From Jiangella ureilytica (GTDB lineage: Bacteria > Actinomycetota > Actinomycetes > Jiangellales > Jiangellaceae): 64,000 bases of DNA. Below, one piece after another: positions 1 to 10,049 of the stretch; the first letter of the stretch is position 1, and every line of letters starts with the position of its first letter. The DNA lies in NCBI RefSeq assembly GCF_004348545.1, contig NZ_SMKL01000030.1, positions 1 through 64,000 of the forward strand, in the 5' to 3' direction. A program made the position numbers and the translations under genes. The notes beneath the pieces were generated by a model. The model saw only the letters and a program-made list of their open reading frames with translations. It was not told the origin of the DNA and made no database searches.

Positions 1-53
1 CCGCGAACCCCGGCCAACCGCGAACCCCGGCCAACCGCGAACCCCGCCCACCT
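1..53. repeat. C-rich short tandem repeat at window edge
   Basis: A unit of about 17 bases (CCGCGAACCCCGGCCAA) occurs twice and then a third time in shortened form, ending in GCCCACCTC. The same C-rich vocabulary (GAACCCC, GCCCACCTC, GGCCAAC) flanks the right ends of the three intergenic elements described below. This may therefore be the outer flank of another copy lying just left of the window. That is inference; no element core is visible here. Confidence 0.6.
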
Positions 54-68
54 CTCAGCGCACTCTGG

Positions 69-656
69 TCAGCGGGCGAAGCAGCCGGCGAGGTGGTCGT
101 TGACGAGGCCGCAGGCCTGCATGGCCGCGTAGGCGGTGGTGGGCCCGACAAAGACGAAGCCGTTCTTCTTCAGCGCCTTCGCCAGGGCGGTCGACTCCGG
201 TGTCGTCGCGGGGACGTCGCCGAGCGAGGTGGGCACCGGGCGGCCGACGGGGTCGGGGGCGAAGGACCAGACCAGCCGGTCGAGGGCGCCGTCGCCGTCG
301 GCGTCCTGCAGCGCCACCAGGGCCCGCGCGTTGGTGATGGCCGCCGCGACCTTGGCACGGTTGCGCACGATGCCGGTGTCTTGCATGAGCCGCGCCTCGT
401 CGTCAGGGCCGTAGCCGGCGACCACCGCGGCGTCGAAGCCCGCGAACGCCTTCCGGAAGCCGTCGCGCTTGCGCAGGATGGTCAGCCATGACAGCCCGGA
501 CTGGAACGCCTCGAGGGTGAGCCGCTCGTACAGCGCGGTGTCGCCGTGGACGGGCCGGCCCCACTCGTCGTCGTGGTAGGCGATGTAGTCGGGGGCGCTG
601 AGGCCCCACGAGCAGCGCGGCCGCCCGTCGCGACCGTCGACCAGGTCAGTGGCCAC
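69..656 (-). CDS. tag: DNA-3-methyladenine glycosylase I
   Basis: A 195-residue protein of normal length for the TagI family, which excises 3-methyladenine from alkylated DNA as the first step of base excision repair in the cytoplasm. The N-terminal RCSWG segment, the YHDDEWGRP motif, LTLEAFQSGLSWLTIL, and the C-terminal HLAGCF provide the Cys/His residues that form the family's zinc site and the HhH-like core. The ATG lies inside the end of the upstream enoyl-CoA hydratase gene (11-bp overlap). It is therefore probably the last gene of a paaX / enoyl-CoA hydratase / tag minus-strand operon. No functional link to those two genes is evident. Confidence 0.95.
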   Translation of the reverse strand: MATDLVDGRDGRPRCSWGLSAPDYIAYHDDEWGRPVHGDTALYERLTLEAFQSGLSWLTILRKRDGFRKAFAGFDAAVVAGYGPDDEARLMQDTGIVRNRAKVAAAITNARALVALQDADGDGALDRLVWSFAPDPVGRPVPTSLGDVPATTPESTALAKALKKNGFVFVGPTTAYAAMQACGLVNDHLAGCFAR

Positions 657-1431
657 GGAACACCGCCTTCTGCTTGCTGAGGAACGCGTCGACGGCGGCG
701 CGGTGGTCGTGGGAGGCGCCGGTCCACTGCATCATGTCGGCCTCGTGGCCGAGGGAGTCGTCGAGGCCGTGCGTGGCGGAGAACTCCAGCGCCCGCCGCA
801 GCGCCGCGTACGCCCGGGTGGGCCCGGCGGCGAACCCGCGCGCCAGTTCCAGGGCCCGCGGCAGCACGTCGTCGGCAAGCACGACCTCGGTCGCCAGCCC
901 CAGCGCGAGCGCCTCGTCGGCCTTGACCGTGCGAGGGAGGAACAGCAGCTCGCGCGCCTTCGCCCAGCCGACCAGCCGCGGCAGCGTCCACGACGACCCG
1001 GTGTCGGACGACAGCCCGATGGCCGCGAAGGCGAGGTTGAACCCGGCGGTGTCGGCGACGATGCGCAGGTCGCAGGCGAACGCGTAGGACGCCCCCGCGC
1101 CGGCGGCGACGCCGTTGACGGCCGCGACCACCGGCTTGGGCATGGTGAGCAGCGCCTTCACCGTGGGGTTGTAGTGCTCGCGCACCGTCTCGGCCAGCCC
1201 GGAGTCGCCCGACGCGAGCGCTTGGGCGTGCTCTTTGAGGTCCTGCCCCACGCAGAACGCCTTGCCGGACCCGGTGAGCACCACCGCCCGCACGGTGTCG
1301 TCGTCGGCGGCGGCGAGCACGGCGTCGCGCAGCGCGACCTTGGTGGCGGTGTCGAGGCTGTTCATGGCCTCGGGCCGGTCGAGCGTGATGACGCCGACGC
1401 CGTCGTCGGCCTCGTAGCGCACCGGGGTCAC
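646..1431 (-). CDS. Enoyl-CoA hydratase/isomerase family protein
   Basis: A 261-residue crotonase-fold protein. ITLDRPEAMNSLD near the N-terminus, the oxyanion-hole segment GKAFCVGQDLKEH and the second oxyanion strand NGVAAGAGASYAFACDLRI mark the family, which hydrates or isomerises acyl-CoA thioesters in fatty-acid or aromatic-acid beta-oxidation. The acidic residue usual in hydratases is not obvious after AFAAIGLSSDTGSSW, a pattern resembling the PaaG-type isomerases, so the exact reaction is unknown. The start overlaps the stop of the PaaX-type regulator by 4 bp, which suggests co-transcription and control by that regulator. Confidence 0.9.
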   Translation of the reverse strand: MTPVRYEADDGVGVITLDRPEAMNSLDTATKVALRDAVLAAADDDTVRAVVLTGSGKAFCVGQDLKEHAQALASGDSGLAETVREHYNPTVKALLTMPKPVVAAVNGVAAGAGASYAFACDLRIVADTAGFNLAFAAIGLSSDTGSSWTLPRLVGWAKARELLFLPRTVKADEALALGLATEVVLADDVLPRALELARGFAAGPTRAYAALRRALEFSATHGLDDSLGHEADMMQWTGASHDHRAAVDAFLSKQKAVFRGH

Positions 1432-2234
1432 GGGTCACCCTCCTTGGTGGGTCGGGCGGACAGGCACGCGTCGACGAACCGGCCGGCGGCGGGCTGCAGC
1501 CGGGCCGCGTGCTCGTCGAAGAAGGTGGCGGCGTCGTCGCCGGGCCAGACCTCGGGCAGCAGCTCGCGCGGCAGGCCGGGGTCGGTGAACAGGAACTTGC
1601 GCCACTCGTGCACGAGCCGGCTGCGCACGGCGAACGCCTGCTCGTCGGAGGGCTGGCCGGGCAGCGAGCCGAGCAGCGACCGTGCCTCGGAGAGCCAGCG
1701 CAGGTAGGACCGTCCGACGGCGTCGAGGTCCCACGCGCGGCGCACGAGCTCGGCGTCGTCGCCCTGGTGCCGGGCGCTGAATCTCTCGGCGCGGAGGTCT
1801 TCGGCCTCGAGCAGCGAGGGCAGCTCGGGCGAGGGGCGGGCGGCGATCCAGGTGCCGTCGCCGACCGGCGCGTAACCGAGGTAGGCCAGGCCGTTGCGCA
1901 GCCGCTCGCGCGCGGCCCGCTGCGCCGACCGCTCGGGCACGACGACGTGCCAGCGGCCGTCCCAGTCGCCGCGGCCGTTGGTGCGGTAGATGCGGGTGGC
2001 GGCGTCCTCGAGTCGGCGGTCGGCGCGCTCGGTGAGCTCATAGCCGGGCGACCCGTCGATGCGCACCGGGCGCAGCCAGCCCTGCTTGACCATGCGCGAC
2101 ACGGCGGTGCGGACCGCCGGCGCGGCGACGCCCAGCGGGGCGAGCAGCCGCACCAGCGCGGCGACCCGGGCGCTGCCGCCACGCGAGCGCACGTGATCGC
2201 CATAGAGGTCGAACAGGGCGGATCTGGCGTTCAC
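1428..2234 (-). CDS. PaaX family transcriptional repressor
   Basis: A PaaX-like regulator of 268 residues when started at the GTG at 2234 (VNARSALFDLYGDHV). An upstream in-frame ATG would add 43 low-complexity residues, so I prefer the GTG. The N-terminal winged helix contains PAVRTAVSRMVKQGWLRPVR. The middle and C-terminal parts (DWDGRWHVVVPERS, LVHEWRKFLFTDPGLPRELLP) are typical of PaaX. Family members repress phenylacetate or related acyl-CoA catabolic genes and respond to a CoA-thioester. Here it sits directly upstream of an enoyl-CoA hydratase (4-bp overlap), consistent with local control. Confidence 0.9.
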   Translation of the reverse strand: MNARSALFDLYGDHVRSRGGSARVAALVRLLAPLGVAAPAVRTAVSRMVKQGWLRPVRIDGSPGYELTERADRRLEDAATRIYRTNGRGDWDGRWHVVVPERSAQRAARERLRNGLAYLGYAPVGDGTWIAARPSPELPSLLEAEDLRAERFSARHQGDDAELVRRAWDLDAVGRSYLRWLSEARSLLGSLPGQPSDEQAFAVRSRLVHEWRKFLFTDPGLPRELLPEVWPGDDAATFFDEHAARLQPAAGRFVDACLSARPTKEGDP

Positions 2235-2373
2235 AGTCCACCATCCTGCCAGTCCGCACTGACAGCCCGGTCCGCTACTCCGGCATCCCCAGGTGAGGAC
2301 ATACCGACCGCGGTCTCCCCGCGGCGACCAACATGCGGGATAATGACCTCCATCGTGACGCACACGGCTGGTG

Positions 2374-2392
2374 CTCCCTGGCCATCAGGGAG
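2374..2392 (+). promoter_or_regulatory. Perfect hairpin in the leader of the DUF3117 gene
   Basis: Inverted arms CTCCCTG and CAGGGAG (7 bp, 5-base loop GCCAT) are followed by TTT and lie about 36 bases before the DUF3117 start. A GATAAT -10-like box at 2339-2344 would place transcription start upstream of it. It could be a small attenuator or simply an mRNA 5' structure. The sequence does not decide which. Confidence 0.4.
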
Positions 2393-2427
2393 TTTGGGTG
2401 TGCGCCTGAAAAGGAAGGGGTGCGCGG

Positions 2428-2595
2428 ATGGCGGCGATGAAGCCGCGGACTGGCGATGGGCCGCTCGAGGTCACCAAGGAGGGGCGCGGCATCGTCATGC
2501 GTGTCCCGATCGAGGGTGGCGGTCGTCTGGTCGTCGAGCTCACGGCTGACGAGGCCGGCGCGCTGGGTGATGCGTTGAAGGATGTTGTCGGCTGA
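2428..2595 (+). CDS. DUF3117 domain-containing micro-protein
   Basis: A 55-residue protein beginning MAAMKPRTGDGPLEVTKEG and ending ALGDALKDVVG, which is the complete and strongly conserved DUF3117 family of Actinomycetota. Its function is unknown. An A/G-rich ribosome-binding stretch (AAGGAAGGGG) precedes the ATG. The next gene, pepA, is on the same strand 109 bases downstream. No membrane segment or cysteine is present. It is a real gene, although short, because it covers the whole family without gaps. Confidence 0.93.
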   Translation: MAAMKPRTGDGPLEVTKEGRGIVMRVPIEGGGRLVVELTADEAGALGDALKDVVG

Positions 2596-2704
2596 CGTGT
2601 CGTTGCCGTGAGCATTGAATAGGTGCCCTCGTCCGGCGCCGGTGGCGCTGGGCGGGGGCATTACTCTGCCCGGAGGACCGGGAATCGCAGAACGAGGAGT
2701 GCAC

Positions 2705-4315
2705 GTGTCGGCCGAGAACACAGTCAGCCCCACCGAGGTCGTGGTCGACGCCCGGCCGTTGCTGGACGCCGAGGCCGGCGTCCTCGCGCTGGCGGTGTGG
2801 CCCGGCGAGGCCCCGGACCAGCCGTCCGAGCGGGTGTCGCGCGACGATGCCGCTCCTGCCGGGCCCGACGGCGACAGCTCGCCCTGGGTCGGCCCCGGCG
2901 GCGCCGAGGTCGCCGACGCGCTCGGCCTCGATCTGTTCGCCGCGCTCGACCGCGACCACGCCACCGGCAAGGCCGGTGAGGTCGTCGCCGTCCAGGTGTT
3001 CGCCGAGGGCCGCGGCGCCGCGAGCGTCGACGGCGAGGTCGACGTCACCGAGGTGCTGCTGGTCGGCCTCGGAGACGGGTCGCCGGCCGCGTACCGGAAG
3101 GCCGGCGCGGCGCTGGCCCGGGCCGCCCGCGGCGTCGACCGGCTGGCGTCCGCCGTCACCGCGACCGCCGACGACGCCGCCACCCGCGCGTTCGTCGAGG
3201 GAGCCGTCCTCGCCACCTACACGCTGGGCGGCTTCCGCAGCACGCCCGTTCGGGAGACCCGGCTCCCGCTGGGCACGCTGGTCCTGACCGGCGACGGCGC
3301 CCGCGTCGACGTCGTGGCCGCCGCCGTCGCCGTCGCACGGGCCGGCTGGACCGCCCGCGATCTCGCGCAGACGCCGTCGAACATCAAGGACCCCGAGTGG
3401 CTGGCCGCGCAGGCTCTCCGTCTCGGCGCCGAGCACCGGCTCGACGTGCGGGTGCGTGACGAGAAGGCGCTGGCCGACGAGGGCTTCGGCGGCATCCTGG
3501 CCGTCGGCATGGGCTCCGAGCGCCCGCCGCGGCTCATCGCGCTGCGCTACGAGCCGCCGAAGGCCGGCCGGGACACACCGCACGTCGTCCTCGTCGGCAA
3601 GGGCATCACTTACGACACCGGCGGTCTGTCGCTGAAGCCGCGCGAGGGCATGGTCCCGATGAAGGCGGACATGACCGGCGGCGCCGTGGTCATGGGCGTG
3701 CTGTCGGCCGTGCGCGAGCTCGGCGTCGGCGTGCGCGTCACCGGCCTGGTCGCGGCGGCCGAGAACGCGCTCGGCGCCGCCGCGCAGCGGCCCAGCGACG
3801 TCATCCGGCAGTACGACGGCACCACCGTCGAGGTGCTCAACACCGACGCCGAGGGCCGCCTCGTGCTCGCCGACGGCATCGGCTACGCGGTCGCCGAGCT
3901 CGAGCCGACGGTCGTCGTCGACGTCGCCACCCTCACCGGCGCGGCGACGACGGCGCTCGGGCGCGGCCACGGAGCGCTCTACTCGCCGTCCGACGCACTG
4001 GCCGACGCCCTGCGCTCGGCCGGCGAGGCGTCGGGCGAACTACTGTGGCGCATGCCGCTGGTCGAGGACTACCGCTCCGCGCTCGAGTCCTCCATCGCCG
4101 ACATCTCGCACATCGACACCGAGCACGTGGGCGGCGGGTCCATCACCGCCGCGCTGTTCCTGCAGCGCTTCGTCGGCGACGTGCCGTGGGCGCACCTCGA
4201 CATCGCGGGCCCCGCCCGCGCCGACTCCGACAAGGGCGAGCTGACCAAGGGCGGCACCGGGTTCGGGGTGCGGGCGCTGCTCTACTGGCTCGAGGCCGGC
4301 GCCCCGGTCTCCTGA
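2705..4315 (+). CDS. pepA: Leucyl aminopeptidase (M17)
   Basis: A cytosolic di-zinc aminopeptidase of 536 residues, about 30 longer than the enteric enzyme. The GTG at 2705 is preceded by GAGGAG at good spacing and is preferred over an upstream TTG. The catalytic half carries VGKGITYDTGGLSLK (metal- and substrate-binding Lys299 and Asp304) and the family signature NTDAEGRL at 379-386 (Asp/Glu metal ligands and catalytic Arg). It removes N-terminal residues from peptides and is involved in peptide turnover. The N-terminal domain is Asp/Glu/Pro-rich and less conserved, as is usual in actinobacteria. Confidence 0.95.
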   Translation: MSAENTVSPTEVVVDARPLLDAEAGVLALAVWPGEAPDQPSERVSRDDAAPAGPDGDSSPWVGPGGAEVADALGLDLFAALDRDHATGKAGEVVAVQVFAEGRGAASVDGEVDVTEVLLVGLGDGSPAAYRKAGAALARAARGVDRLASAVTATADDAATRAFVEGAVLATYTLGGFRSTPVRETRLPLGTLVLTGDGARVDVVAAAVAVARAGWTARDLAQTPSNIKDPEWLAAQALRLGAEHRLDVRVRDEKALADEGFGGILAVGMGSERPPRLIALRYEPPKAGRDTPHVVLVGKGITYDTGGLSLKPREGMVPMKADMTGGAVVMGVLSAVRELGVGVRVTGLVAAAENALGAAAQRPSDVIRQYDGTTVEVLNTDAEGRLVLADGIGYAVAELEPTVVVDVATLTGAATTALGRGHGALYSPSDALADALRSAGEASGELLWRMPLVEDYRSALESSIADISHIDTEHVGGGSITAALFLQRFVGDVPWAHLDIAGPARADSDKGELTKGGTGFGVRALLYWLEAGAPVS

Positions 4316-4334
4316 CGTCTCTTTCGGAGGAACC

Positions 4335-4676
4335 ATGTACGGACTGAGCGTGCGCTGGTCGCTGGCGTCGGCGCCCGACGGGACCGACACCGCGCTGCGC
4401 GAGTACGTCCACGACACCTCGCTGGCCCGGTTCACCGGCATGGAAGGGCTGCGGTTCAAGACCTGGCGCACCCGGCCGGGCGAGTGGTTCGAAGGCACCT
4501 ACGTCTTCGAGACCGCCGCCGCCCGCGACGCCTTCGCCGCCTCGTTCGCCGAGGTGGCCGCCGACTCCCCGGGCTCCAAGATCATCGGGTCGGCGCCGGT
4601 GTTCCAAGAGACGTTCGACGTGGTCGCGGTCGCCGAGGGTAGCTCCGGGTTCGCCGCCGGCCCGGGGCCTGTTTGA
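4335..4676 (+). CDS. YdhR-like small protein (dimeric ferredoxin-like fold)
   Basis: A 113-residue protein starting 19 bases after pepA behind an AGGAGG-like site (CGGAGGAACC). The pattern of an N-terminal strand (YGLSVRWSL), helix, then LRFKTWRTRPGEWFEGTYVFETAAARDAFAAS and a C-terminal strand resembles YdhR-type putative mono-oxygenases, which are small ferredoxin-like dimers. No cofactor site is visible and the activity is not established for this family. It is probably co-transcribed with pepA and is followed at once by repeat element 1. The family assignment is tentative. Confidence 0.55.
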   Translation: MYGLSVRWSLASAPDGTDTALREYVHDTSLARFTGMEGLRFKTWRTRPGEWFEGTYVFETAAARDAFAASFAEVAADSPGSKIIGSAPVFQETFDVVAVAEGSSGFAAGPGPV

Positions 4677-4706
4677 GCTGTTGGTCCGTGGGGTTGCGTG
4701 GGGTTC

Positions 4707-5321
4707 CCCCGTCCCCCTGCTGCCCATTCTCTTGAGCCGCGCGGGGTGCCCTCGAGTCCGCGCGCTCTGTGCTTGCGCGCGGCCGGGGTCGTGGGGTTGG
4801 GTGGGTTCCCCCCGTCCCCCTGCTGCCCATTCTCTTAGCCCCGGACGGTCGCCTCAAGCGGACCGGTGGGCGCTGCGCGCCCTGGGGGTCCGCTTGACCC
4901 GCCCGTCCGGGGCCTAATAACGGGCAGCTATCAGGGGGACGGGGCGAGTCTGGCGACGTGCGCGGGGTCGGCGGGCCTTGGTGCGTCCGCGATGTGGGAT
5001 TTGGCGGTGTTCGCGGGGCCATCACGAGGTTCTCTGCCGCTTCACCAGGCCTGCATGCCTGGTGATGTGGCAGAACGCCTGGTGATGTAGCGGATCGCCG
5101 ATGATCATCGCGGTTCGCAGCCCGGCGAACCGGGACGAAACGGGCATGCGGAGGGTGAGGCGTGCCCAGGGTCTCCCCGTCCCCCTGATAGCTGCCCGTT
5201 CTTATGCCCCGGGTGCCCGGGTCAGGCCGAAGCCCCGCAAGCACACGGTCAAGCAACCACAGCGGGCGCCGGCTTGAGGCGGGTGCCCGGGGTTAAGAGA
5301 ATGGGCAGCAGGGGGACGGGG
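4707..5321. repeat. Intergenic composite hairpin element, copy 1
   Basis: Copy 1 spans 4810-5321, with an extra partial left arm at 4707-4737. The outer inverted repeat is 28 nt and perfect (4810-4837 against 5294-5321), containing CTGCTGCCCATTCTCTTA. The inner inverted repeat is 26 nt and perfect (4919-4944 against 5175-5200), containing CTGATAGCTGCCCGTT. The same sequences also form two local hairpins, 4810-4944 (stem GCCCCGGACGG/CCGTCCGGGGC, then CAAGCGGACC/GGTCCGCTTG) and 5175-5321. The core at about 5021-5118 carries the palindrome CGATGATCATCG and two GCCTGGTGATGT direct repeats. No coding sequence is credible here. It lies between convergent genes and fills the 670-base gap. Confidence 0.93.
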
Positions 5322-5347
5322 AGCCAACCCCGAACCCCCGGCCCACC

Positions 5348-6220
5348 TCAAACCCCCGGCGAACCTGCGGTGTGAGCGACCACCTCGGCGACGACGGTGT
5401 CCCAGACGGCGCGGGGCGGGTACTGGTGGCCCATGCCCTCGAGCGGCACCAGTCGCGCACCCGGAATCTCAGCGGCCAGCGCCTCGCCGTGCGGGAGGGG
5501 CAGCAGCGGGTCGGCGGTGCCGTGCAGGACCAGCGTCGGCGCGGTGATCCGGGCCAGCTGGCCGCGCTCCAACCCGCCGCCCTCGAGGATCCAGTGGTTG
5601 GTCTGGCTGGCGGCGATGTCGGCGGTGCGGTCGTACATGCGAGCGGCGACGGTGCGCTCGCCGTCGAGGTCGGGCGGGATGGCGCCGTCGAACGGGCGCA
5701 GTCCGTCGACCAGGGCCGCGAGGGCGGCATCGCGGTTGGACCAGTCCGGCCCGGGCTCCTCGGACGCGAACATCTCGGCCAGCTGCGCCGACATCGGCGG
5801 CAGGTCGGGGTTGTCCGGCCCGAGGGGCCCCGTGGGGCTGGTCGACTGCAGCGTCAGCGAGAGCACCCGCTCGGGGTGGTCGACGGCGATCTGCTGGGCG
5901 ATGCCGGCGCCCATCGAGATGCCGTAGAGGTGCGCGGCGGCCACGCCGTAGCCGTCCAGCACCGCCAGGGCGTCGGTCACCAGGTCGGCCCCCGAGTACC
6001 CCGGCGACCCGGCCGGATACGCCGTCGACCGGCCGGTGTCGCGGAAGTCGTACCGGATGACGAAGCGACCAGGCGCGGCCAGCCGCGAGCAGAACTCGTC
6101 CTCCCAGTAGTCCATGGACGCGGCCGCGCCGCCGATCAGCAGGATCGCCGGGTGGTCCGGCGAGCCGAACGCCTCGGCACACAGCTGGGCGTCACCGGCC
6201 GGGATCATCGTCTCCGTCAT
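5348..6220 (-). CDS. Alpha/beta hydrolase
   Basis: A 290-residue alpha/beta-hydrolase starting at MTETMIPAGD, with GAGGAG about 8 bases upstream. An earlier in-frame ATG would run into the divergent operator and is rejected. The nucleophile elbow is GISMGAG, the oxyanion region LLIGGAAASMDYW, the acid GTADPLLPL and the catalytic histidine GMGHQYPP. The layout resembles RdmC/aclacinomycin-methylesterase-like esterases, but the substrate is unknown. It is transcribed divergently from an HxlR-type regulator across a 70-base gap holding a 9-bp inverted repeat, so that regulator probably controls it. Confidence 0.88.
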   Translation of the reverse strand: MTETMIPAGDAQLCAEAFGSPDHPAILLIGGAAASMDYWEDEFCSRLAAPGRFVIRYDFRDTGRSTAYPAGSPGYSGADLVTDALAVLDGYGVAAAHLYGISMGAGIAQQIAVDHPERVLSLTLQSTSPTGPLGPDNPDLPPMSAQLAEMFASEEPGPDWSNRDAALAALVDGLRPFDGAIPPDLDGERTVAARMYDRTADIAASQTNHWILEGGGLERGQLARITAPTLVLHGTADPLLPLPHGEALAAEIPGARLVPLEGMGHQYPPRAVWDTVVAEVVAHTAGSPGV

Positions 6221-6237
6221 CGCTGGCTCCTCGCTTG

Positions 6238-6273
6238 CTATGAAAAACGTAGTAGGTGATATTCTTTTCATAG
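6238..6273. promoter_or_regulatory. Inverted-repeat operator between hydrolase and HxlR genes
   Basis: Perfect 9-bp arms CTATGAAAA (6238-6246) and TTTTCATAG (6265-6273) are separated by 18 bases. The region is strikingly AT-rich against a GC-rich background and holds both divergent promoters. This is the expected type of binding site for the neighbouring HxlR-type winged-helix regulator. The assignment is inferred from position and symmetry. Confidence 0.65.
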
Positions 6274-6290
6274 TTTTCGAGGAGGCGCAA

Positions 6291-6954
6291 GTGACCCGGA
6301 CCTACGGCGAGGGCTGTCCGATCGCCCTCTCGCTCGACATCGTCGGCGAGCGCTGGGCGCTGCTCGTGGTGCGTGAGCTGCGGCTCGGCCCGCGCCGCTA
6401 CAGCGACCTGCAGGCTGCGCTGCGCGGCATCACGCCGGCGGTGCTCTCGAAGCGGCTCAGGGAGCTCGAGGAGTACGGCGTCCTGCACCGGCGCGAGCTG
6501 CCGCCGCCGGCCGCCGCGAAGGTCTACGAGCTGACGGAGTGGGGCGCCGGCCTCGAGCCGGTCTTCCAGGCGCTGGCCCGCTGGGGCGTCCGCTCGCCCG
6601 TGCTGCCGCTGACCGGCGAGGTGAGCGCCGATTCCGTCATGCTCGGCCTGCGCACCTTCTTCTCGGCCGACGACGGCGACGGCGTCAGCCCGCGTCCGGC
6701 GCCGTGGTCGGCCTCCTACGAGGTCACCCTCGGCAGCGACGTCTACCGGCTGCGGGTCGAGCACGGCCGCCTGACGGAGCTCGCCCGCGGCCCGGCCGGC
6801 ACCGCCCCCGACGTGCTGGTCCGCACCACGAAGGCCGCCTGGCAGGCGGTGCTCGACGGCGCCGAGCCGCTCGCCGACGCCGTCGCCGCCGGCCGGCTGT
6901 CCGTCACCGGCGACCTCCGTGCGCTCCAGAGCCTGGTCGATGCGCCGCGGAAGA

Positions 6955-6983
<29 letters not shown>
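6291..6983 (+). CDS. HxlR-type regulator fused to an SCP2-like domain
   Basis: A 230-residue protein starting at GTG (VTRTYGEGCPIALSLDIVGERW) behind GAGGAGG. Residues about 8-100 are a winged-helix HxlR domain (ERWALLVVRELRLGPRRYSDLQ, LSKRLRELEEYGVLHRREL). Residues about 125-220 (SYEVTLGSDVYRLRVEHGRL, APDVLVRTTKAAWQAVLDG, GDLRALQSLV) look like a sterol-carrier-protein-2 lipid-binding fold. The C-terminal domain suggests a hydrophobic ligand sensor. It is divergent from the alpha/beta hydrolase and probably represses it through the palindrome at 6238-6273. Confidence 0.85.
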
Positions 6984-9233
<2,250 letters not shown>

Positions 9234-9237
<4 letters not shown>

Positions 9238-10049
9238 GTACCGACGGTAGCGCCAGGCGCCCGCCGGTGTGCCGCCCGGAGCGCCCTCGTGACGCGGTTG
9301 GCGCCGGTGCGGACCGCGCGCTCGATGTCCCAGCGGCGGGCCTGGAACTCCGGCGACGGCAGCGAGATGGCGACGGAGCCGATGACCTCGCCGCCGGCGG
9401 AGCGGACCGGGGCCGCCATGCACGACAGCCCGGCCTGCAGCTCGCCGATCTCGAGGGCCACGTTCGACTCGCGGACGTGCGACAGATGCCGCTCCAGCTG
9501 GTCGGGCTCGACGATGGTGGACCGGGTGAGATCGGCCATGCCGGCCTGGTCGAGATAGCAGTGCAGCTGGTCGCGGTCCATTCCGGCGAGCATGACCTTG
9601 CCGAACGCCGTGGCGTGCGCCGACTCGTCGAACCCGACGTCGAGCAGCTGGACCCGGCGGCGCCGCTCGGAGTCGGCGATGTGGGCGATGACGATGCCGG
9701 CCTCGCGGAACACGGCGTAGTAGGCGGCGGCGTCGGCGTCGTGGTGCAGCGCCCGGACGGCCGCCGCGACGTCGTCCTCGACGGCCAGCTGGCGGTGCAG
9801 CGCGCGATCGAGCCGGCGCACGCCGTAGCCCAGCGCGTAGCGGTGCTCGCTGGCGAGGTGGACGACGTAGCCGCTGTCGATGAGCGTGCTGAGCAGGTGA
9901 TAGGTGGTGGGGAGCGCGAGCCCGAGCTCCTCGGCGATGCTGCGCGCCGTGACGCCGCGCGGATCAGAGGCCACGACCTCCATGACCCGCAGCGCCTTCG
10001 CCACTGAGGCGATGGTTCCTGGCGAGGACCGCACCGACACCTGCCCCAC
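9234..10049 (-). CDS. IclR family transcriptional regulator
   Basis: A 271-residue IclR regulator. The N-terminal winged helix covers SVAKALRVMEVVASDPRGVTARSIAEELGL and PTTYHLLSTLIDSGYV. The C-terminal effector-binding GAF-like domain includes SAHATAFGKVMLA, LEIGELQAGLSCMAAPVRS and VIGSVAISLP, typical of the family. The GTG start directly abuts the TGA of the DUF59 gene and its own stop overlaps the FdhF-like start, so it is embedded in the operon rather than divergent. It probably controls the operon, and the palindrome at 12970-12990 in the ADH promoter is a candidate operator. Confidence 0.92.

Noticed and set aside
4707-5321. Repeat elements as insertion sequences or CRISPR arrays
   Set aside because: No transposase, no regularly spaced short repeats with unique spacers and no cas genes. 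Copies are dispersed single units. A MITE-like nature remains possible and is kept as a hypothesis.
9238-9423. N-terminal extension of the FdhF-like protein to an ATG at 9423
   Set aside because: It would overlap the IclR gene by about 190 bases and is Arg/Gly/His-rich. The ATG at 9237 gives the standard 4-bp overlap and a normal family N-terminus.
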